Positions 58,501 through 64,000 of a stretch of 64,000 nucleotides of DNA are shown piece by piece. The position numbers were made by a program, and so were the translations under genes. The DNA is taken from positions 4,566,501 to 4,630,500 of the forward strand of contig JAXDDX010000007.1 in the NCBI GenBank assembly GCA_034670405.1, given 5' to 3'. The notes under the pieces were generated by a model, which saw only the letters and a list, made by a program, of their open reading frames with translations, was not told the DNA's origin and searched no databases. The DNA comes from Hoplostethus atlanticus (taxonomy: Eukaryota > Chordata > Actinopteri > Trachichthyiformes > Trachichthyidae). Each line of letters opens with the position of its first letter. The stretch's first letter is position 1.

Positions 58501-61367
58501 ATGCAACTCACTACTCTCTTCCTCTGAGGTCTCTTTGATCACAGCATAGTGTTTTTCTTTCACCAAACTGACAAGGTTTCTCTTCTGTATTTATGAGAGT
58601 GCCACACAAACTCCTCCCCAAAGATCTGACCTTTTGATTGGTTAATTAATTGCACCTGCACTAATTTCTTTTTCATTTTACTACATGTACAACTTTCTAA
58701 TAAAAACATATGAAAATGTTAAATAGAGATCCTTTATTACAGTTAAGAATAAGAAATCCATGATAAAACCTACTAAAAACGTATTAAAAGATTACTATAA
58801 TTGCACAAGGGGTTCACAAGCACGACTGTACAAGGCGTGTCTTCTTTGCATTAGATTGCTTTCTCTCTCTCTGCAGGGTTTTTGTGTCGGAGGTGGGGGG
58901 TCTGTCCATGGCTACGGTTGGGGAGCTCCACAGTCCAGTGAGCTGCAGCTCAGAGCCAGATGACTCCATGGAGCCGTACACCACGGAGAGACTCAGCAGA
59001 CTGCCAGGGGGATACACGCCTCTCACCCAGCCCTTTAGGGCTTTCGACATAGATTTCAACAATGTGCAGGTGAGTAGAAACATATCCCCGAGACCAGGGA
59101 TGACAAACTCAATTTTTGGTGTTGAGTTGTGGGCCAAACATTTATCTCTGTATTATCTTTTAATTCAACAAATCAAAGTATTAATCTTTGAACATAGTTT
59201 TAACTAAACTACTCGTATGTAGGCTGCTCAACCAAGCTCTGAACGACATGATAAATGAATGGATGTACAACCCACATGGCATTTAGGAAAGGAAAATAAT
59301 TCATTTTGATTGTATTTAACTTTTTACCTGTACAGTATAGCTAACTGATATACACCCTTGTGACAAGTCTTAACATAACACTTCAATGGGTGTGTGTGGC
59401 CTTTGGCGACGCAAAGTCATCCATCTTGAAGGAAAATATTCAATGTACTTGACCATATTTCTACATGTCCAATATAACTAACATATTGCCTGCCTCACAG
59501 GCCTAAATATTACACAGCAGTGGCTGCATGGAAGTTAGCCATAGGCATGTAGAAATCGTTATCTGATTTATTAGCTCCCATTGGACACCTGGCAGCTTTT
59601 CTTTGATGCAAGTTAATAAATCTTAAACGGAAAGGAAACGTGAATTTTCAGAATGGAAAGATGGTGTTGCTGTGCCAGGTTGTACCTATTAGACCATTTG
59701 TTGATCTTCAATACACAGAATATTTATTCACACACATATATATATATATATATATAGGTACTTCCAAACATGCTCAATACACGGCCAGCCTAATGACAGA
59801 GCTGTGGTAGCATGACTGGGATAAAACAGGCCAACTCTCTCTGCAGGAGAGTGAAAGTGCACTGATCCATTGTAATTCATTTATTTGTATTTGTCAATAT
59901 TCTTCATGTGACCCACATCACCTGCAACCTCAAGGTCAACAAATCTTCTACAAAATTCTTGCGTTTCCTATTGCAGTTGGTTCTCCTGCAAATGCAGTAT
60001 TTTTTGGAAGGTTTTCACTGCTGCATGTAAATGTGTGATTACCTGTTGGTGTTCCTGCATTTCTATCCAGGGTGTTGAGATGTTGTGTCACACAGAGAAG
60101 CCTTTTTGCATAATCATGTTGAATCTTCAAGCTTTATAAGAAACTTTCTTTTTGAAATTTTCTGCGATCAGTATTGGCATTTTTAGCGATTTTAAATTAT
60201 TTTTTGCACAGCAAATATCAGCAAATCCCAGGTTTGCTTGCTATTTGCCAGAACGCTAATGGCAGTGTTTTGAAAACGTTGGAGAGGGCTGCCTCTGTTT
60301 AGCACACAACACGCGATGTGAGCTCGGTGGCAACTGGGACGTCTATTCCTACTACCAGAATGAATTGACAACACAGATTCAAACGTGGGCCAGATCAAAA
60401 TTTGTGGCCGGTCAGATTTTAAGTTTGACTTGTGATAACTAACAATACGTTAGTTATCTGCGTTATTTAACTTGAGTTTAAAAAAATCAAAAATGACTCA
60501 ATTAGCAGGCTGACTTGTTTTAATACCTTTTTTAACCAGACCAGTTAAATTAGACCATATAGAATTCTTATTCACAGCAAAGCCCTGGGGGAGTGGCTGA
60601 GGGGGAGGGAGGGTTAAACACATTCATGTACTTACATCTAGCGTACAGCTTTGTTCTTTAGCTCTGACACTAATGCTGAGGCCAACCACTAGGAACTGGA
60701 GGGGCTCAGCTCCAGGGAGGTTCAGCGGCTACACCTGCCTGTCACCCAGGGGGGCGAGCTCGATGCCCTGGCCGTGTGGTTCCAGCTCCACCTGGATGAG
60801 GAGAGCAGCCTGTCCACTGGACCCCAGGAGGACACTTGCTGGGAGCAAGCCATCTACCCTGTCCAGAGCCCCAGCGGTAAGAAAACACACATATACACTA
60901 TGAGGCAAAGGGGTAGATCATACAGTCATTGCCAGTAGTTCTCCTTGAGACATGTTTTGTGGACAGTGTTGATTGATTGTTCTGCAAAAAGAAATGGTCA
61001 CATTGATTGATTGATTTATTTATTTATAATTTTTTTGTTTAAGCAACATTGCCCATCTGTATTTCCCAAAGCATTTTCCTGCAGTCGTGGCTAATAGTTA
61101 AAATGCTCAGAATTTAACATGTTTATGAATCAGAATCAGTTTTATTGCCAAGTATGTTTTCACATACAAGGAATTTGACTTGGTGTTTGGTGCATAACAG
61201 TAAACATAGCAACAGAAGAATAAAAAAACAAGAATAAAAGCAAGTACTGTAGAAGGCAAAGGTCAAGAACACAATATAAAATAGAAAAATTCACACTAAA
61301 GTATATGAAAAGATATTATAAGAAACCAGAAAAATAATAATAACAATAAAATAAAAAGAATATGTGC

Positions 61368-61399
<32 letters not shown>

Positions 61400-63895
61400 C
61401 AAGGGTATGTGGACTACTAGTCTACTACTAGTAGTAGACTAGTAGTCTAGTAGTAGAATATGAGTAGCTCTAATAATATTTATTTGTATTCTCTGCTTCC
61501 ATTTATCATGCATTTCCAAATGATATCAGATGAGGGCAGTGTATGTTGTGGAAGCTCACATTTCCTTTGGTGTTGCTCATGAAAAATCTGAATGCCTCAG
61601 TCAGCCACACTGCTTCTATCATCAGGGCTTCCTTCTGCAAATTATTATTTTCAGAGTATTTCAACATTTGTCTTAAAGGTCACTGTAAAGGTGACCTAAC
61701 AAGTGCACTGCTTGCTCGGGGGGTATGCATTATTGGAGTGGCATTGATCAACAGTAAATATACACGTGCTTGCATGTCCAGTCTCAACACCATCTAGCAT
61801 CTTATTGGGGCTACTCCTGTGCGTACATCATCGCAGTCTGACGAACACACAGAGCTCAGATCTTTATGAGGTGCTCCATCCCAAGCAACTCAAAATTAAG
61901 TTGTAAAAGATAGATAACATAAGTTTTAAATAAGATGTGTCTACATCATGAGTCCCATGTTATGTTCCTTTGGGATGGTATGTCACACTTCAACTGCAGT
62001 ATTTTGCATTTGAATACATTTTTTTTAGGTACGGATTAGGTTTGGCTATTATTTACTCAGCATTGTTAACTAAATAATGCCAGGGCACTGATACGTGGAG
62101 GGAGTATTTTATCCTAAAGTCATTACTACTACTGGACCACTACTGGTCTTAAGTTCATTTTAGAGCAAGGTTTCTTACTATTTTCTACTTTAAGTGAGAA
62201 TAGCACCATTTGTTCCTTCATGCACTGCGGTGGCAGAATGACAGCACATGAGGATTTTGCTCCCTCAGGTTCTCAAAATCTTGACTTCATTACTCATAAA
62301 GTCCACAATATATCGGAGTAAAAAAGATTAACTAAAAAATACAAAATACGCCAGTAAACCCAGGAAAGGAATATGCCACCATCCCAAAGGAATGATCTTC
62401 ATCATCTTGAATGCTTGAAACAATAAAAGGTTAAATGGATCAGCAACACACTTCATTTAATAAGAATTGCAACAAAGGGTTACAATTGCTGTAGAATAAA
62501 ACAATATAATTCTGTAATTTCTTGTATAGAGTAATTAATTTAGGCCATAGGTGACATGCTGCAGCTGGTAGAGTGGCGCTTCGTCTCTCAGGCAGGGCTG
62601 TGCAGCATTTCACAGAGCTACTAATTGGCGAGGGCAGCGTCAAGGGAGCCGCCACCTTTCCCGGTGATCACCAACATCCGTTTCCCGGCCGACGCGACGT
62701 GTGCACAGTGATCGCCTGTGACACTCTTTAGTGTTCATGAAATTCTTATAGGCAATAAATATGCATTTTTCCCAAATGCCCCTGACAAGCCACGCACTGA
62801 CATGAAGACATGAACAGATGTTGTTCCTGTAGGATTCCTTTCGCTGCCTCTCCCCCTCCCTCGAAACCCGGTCCCCTGAATCTTATTTCTCTATTGGGCT
62901 CTCTCCCTACCTTTCTCTTCTTCTCTCCCTCTTCTCCCCCTTTTTTTTTTTTACATTTTAGCGAGGATGCTTGTTCCATGTCAGTTCATGTTTACCATTT
63001 CACAAGCATGGCATTGTGAAAAATAATATGTTTATTATTGCTTTTCTGTTTCTCATTTCAGGTTTTTAGTCAGACATTCTTTTTTTTACAGGAGATGCAG
63101 ATAGATATATAATTTATTTTCCTCCATATAGCCTCTAGTATAAAAGTAGGGCCAAGTAAACGCTTTCTCCTGTTGTTTCTTCCCAGGTTTTGCCCTAAGA
63201 CCTAGAGACGAGCTGATCGTCGAGGTCTCCTGCCGAGATGCCTACCTAAGGCTCTGCAGTGTTGCCGTGATGAGAGATGGGAATGAAATCCATCTAGACA
63301 GGCGTCTGGAGTCACCGTACACCGGAAACCCCATCCCGAACCCAGAGGCGGAACTCTGCAGCGCATTAGCATGCCTCCAAACTGATCATAACCGAGCCAA
63401 AGACTTCTGTATGCTGGAGTGTTCAGAAATAGCACTCCTGAACAATCAGCGTTACCATCAGAGTTTCTGTAGTGCGCTGGGCAAACTCATCACCAACCTG
63501 CAGGCTGTTCATACAAACCAGAAACAAGGACCAGGGATCAAATCTGCTGGACTCGCCACTGACCCAACTAACTCCGCTGACCCTAGTGACCTGGTCTATG
63601 TGCTGGATGTGTCAGAGGGCTTCTCTCTGCTCTCCCTAATAGCTGCCAGCCAAGGCAATGTAAAGGCCTACAGCTCGGTGGAGAAGAGCCAGCAGCAGGA
63701 CGTCCTAAGGAGACTGGCCTGCTCCAACAACGTCCCAGAACAGCATCTAGAGTTCTGGCTCAACCACGTGGAGGACGAGCAGGCCACGCTGCAGAGGCCC
63801 TCCAGGGAAAAGCTGTGGAGCGCCATAATCTTGGACTGTGTGGAGACTTGTGGTCTGATAAGACAGAAGTTGATGGAGAAAGCTTCGCTGGCCAG
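55332..63895 (+). CDS. prmt9: prmt9, protein arginine methyltransferase 9, 3' end outside window
   Basis: S-adenosylmethionine-dependent arginine methyltransferase that makes symmetric dimethylarginine on splicing factor SF3B2 in mammals. Nine coding exons cover residues 1-683 of about 845 in human, and the last exon ends at phase 2, so the gene continues. Layout: basic N-terminus; TPR-like region about 25-165; SAM motif [13 protein letters not shown] at 184-195; post-[17 protein letters not shown]; double-E segment [13 protein letters not shown] with E258 and E267; and a second, degenerate methyltransferase module starting near [13 protein letters not shown] at 584, as in human PRMT9. All splice phases agree and no stops interrupt it, so it should be functional. 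It is divergent from arhgap10 as I recall for human. Confidence 0.97.
55714..55862 (+). CDS. prmt9: prmt9 coding exon 2
   Basis: Residues 67-115. [20 protein letters not shown] then [22 protein letters not shown] helices. Ends phase 2 at AG|GTACAC. Translation of the adjacent intron as coding is ruled out by the conserved join to MGFRDEAAG. Confidence 0.95.
56031..56267 (+). CDS. prmt9: prmt9 coding exon 3 (TPR end, SAM motif I)
   Basis: Residues 116-194. [39 protein letters not shown] and [11 protein letters not shown]. The GTGTG loop binds the cofactor. Donor GTGAGA. Confidence 0.96.
56268..56456 (+). other. prmt9: prmt9 short intron
   Basis: Intron between motif I and post-I exons, with nothing else recognised. 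Confidence 0.6.
56457..56624 (+). CDS. prmt9: prmt9 coding exon 4 (post-I)
   Basis: Residues 195-250. [18 protein letters not shown] then [15 protein letters not shown] and [15 protein letters not shown]. The acidic residue of CELS binds the SAM ribose. Donor GTAAGA. Confidence 0.96.
56809..56911 (+). CDS. prmt9: prmt9 coding exon 5 (double-E active site)
   Basis: Residues 251-285. [18 protein letters not shown] then [18 protein letters not shown]258 and E267 are the paired active-site glutamates that hold the substrate arginine. Confidence 0.96.
56912..57769 (+). other. prmt9: prmt9 intron 5
   Basis: About 860 bases with no recognised repeat, exon or RNA. Confidence 0.5.
57770..57879 (+). 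CDS. prmt9: prmt9 coding exon 6
   Basis: Residues 286-321. [20 protein letters not shown] then EIRRHH. Human reads [24 protein letters not shown]. The poorly conserved [10 protein letters not shown] start is set by the acceptor CACTAAAG. Confidence 0.93.
57880..58876 (+). other. prmt9: prmt9 intron 6 with Tc1 relic
   Basis: Most of the intron is occupied by a degenerate Tc1/mariner copy on the opposite strand, at about 58020-58700. The remainder is T-rich. Confidence 0.6.
58020..58700 (-). mobile_element. degenerate Tc1/mariner transposase relic
   Basis: On the minus strand, fragments read [20 protein letters not shown] then ESKIEL, carrying the first catalytic aspartate, and [13 protein letters not shown], a typical Tc1 motif, in a different frame. 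The N-terminal part is represented by GTGAAAGAAAAACACTATGC and a GTTTACAGG-like region. Frameshifts and a missing 3' third show it is dead. No intact terminal inverted repeats are seen. Confidence 0.75.
58877..59069 (+). CDS. prmt9: prmt9 coding exon 7
   Basis: Residues 322-386. [18 protein letters not shown], then [18 protein letters not shown] and [22 protein letters not shown] matches human EPYTTEKMSRVPGGY. The long open frame past the donor is intron. Confidence 0.95.
59070..60692 (+). other. prmt9: prmt9 intron 7
   Basis: AT microsatellite at 59739-59758. No exon or other element is recognised in 1.6 kb. Confidence 0.5.
60693..60876 (+). CDS. prmt9: prmt9 coding exon 8
   Basis: Residues 387-447. 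[19 protein letters not shown] then [16 protein letters not shown]. Human has [21 protein letters not shown]. An overlapping proline/arginine-rich frame is also open but does not fit the phases. Confidence 0.94.
61127..61397 (-). mobile_element. LINE 3' tail fragment (minus strand) with AT microsatellite
   Basis: The plus strand reads GAATCAGAATCAGTTTTATT then GCCAAGTATG, the reverse of a GGCAATAAAACTGATTCTG-type LINE end common in fish, followed by CTTGGTGTTTGGTGCATAAC and A-rich sequence with (AT)n at 61368-61396. Confidence 0.65.
61412..61447. repeat. 36-bp perfect palindrome
   Basis: Starts GACTACTAGTCTACTACT and continues with its exact reverse complement with no spacer. It lies 15 bases from the AT microsatellite, so cruciform extrusion is plausible. 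Confidence 0.9.
63187..63895 (+). CDS. prmt9: prmt9 coding exon 9 (large)
   Basis: Residues 448-683, 709 bp. [15 protein letters not shown], then [54 protein letters not shown] and [20 protein letters not shown]. It holds the end of the first catalytic module and the start of the second module. Ends AG|GTAAGT at phase 2. Confidence 0.96.
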
Positions 63896-64000
63896 GTAAG
63901 TGGGAGTGGCCAAAGTGGGGCATGTTGGGAAATGGAGTTTTGGTTAAACCAGTTCAGAACAGGTTTTTGTTGTTTTATGAACTTGAGATGTACTGGGAAA

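Larger units (their letters stand above)
60877..63186 (+). other. prmt9: prmt9 intron 8 with LINE tail and palindrome
   Basis: Contains a LINE 3' tail at 61127-61397 with an AT microsatellite and a 36-bp palindrome at 61412-61447. T/C-rich sequence at 62875-62955 is low complexity. No exon is seen. Confidence 0.6.

Noticed and set aside
60673-60903. Arg/Pro-rich ORF overlapping prmt9 coding exon 8
   Set aside because: Wrong frame; the frame matching human PRMT9 and both splice phases is different.
1-64000. CRISPR arrays, bacterial operons, phage or viral genes
   Set aside because: None seen. The window is intron-containing vertebrate DNA, and the direct repeats present are microsatellites or transposon pieces.

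Overview
The window is nuclear DNA from a ray-finned fish, almost certainly a teleost. The evidence is small exons with GT-AG introns, abundant CA/GA/AT microsatellites, Tc1/mariner, DIRS-like and LINE relics typical of fish, and protein sequence close to vertebrate orthologues. No bacterial features are present. Three genes are recognised, in the order and relative orientation I recall for human 4q31.23: NR3C2, ARHGAP10, PRMT9.

Positions 1-7395 (+ strand) hold the 3' end of nr3c2, the mineralocorticoid receptor. This part contains the last two ligand-binding-domain exons and a 3' UTR of about 4 kb with microRNA-135 and microRNA-124 type sites. A LINE relic lies in the intron between the two exons. 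Positions 7396 to about 9900 are intergenic and contain one homeobox-motif-rich candidate conserved element.

Positions 11653-53440 (- strand) hold the complete coding region of arhgap10 (GRAF2), a BAR-PH-RhoGAP-SH3 protein. I reconstructed 23 coding exons. Every intron phase agrees except around exons 6 and 7, where the sequence carries two extra nucleotides and breaks the frame. Without those two, the product would be 766 residues. Intron 1 (13.5 kb) contains a degenerate DIRS-like tyrosine-recombinase retroelement and a clean 401-bp non-autonomous Tc1-like element with a TA target duplication.

Positions 53441-55331 separate the divergent arhgap10 and prmt9 genes and probably carry a shared promoter region. 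Positions 55332-63895 (+ strand) hold nine coding exons of prmt9, a protein arginine methyltransferase. They cover residues 1-683, with the 3' end beyond the window. One prmt9 intron contains a Tc1 transposase relic and another a LINE tail next to a 36-bp perfect palindrome.

The three genes have unrelated jobs: steroid-responsive transcription, Rho GTPase and membrane control, and splicing-factor methylation. Their adjacency is ancestral synteny and not a pathway cluster. I found no convincing new multi-gene system. The most checkable oddities are the arhgap10 frame break, the DIRS-like element with its inverted termini, the microRNA sites, and several perfect inverted repeats.
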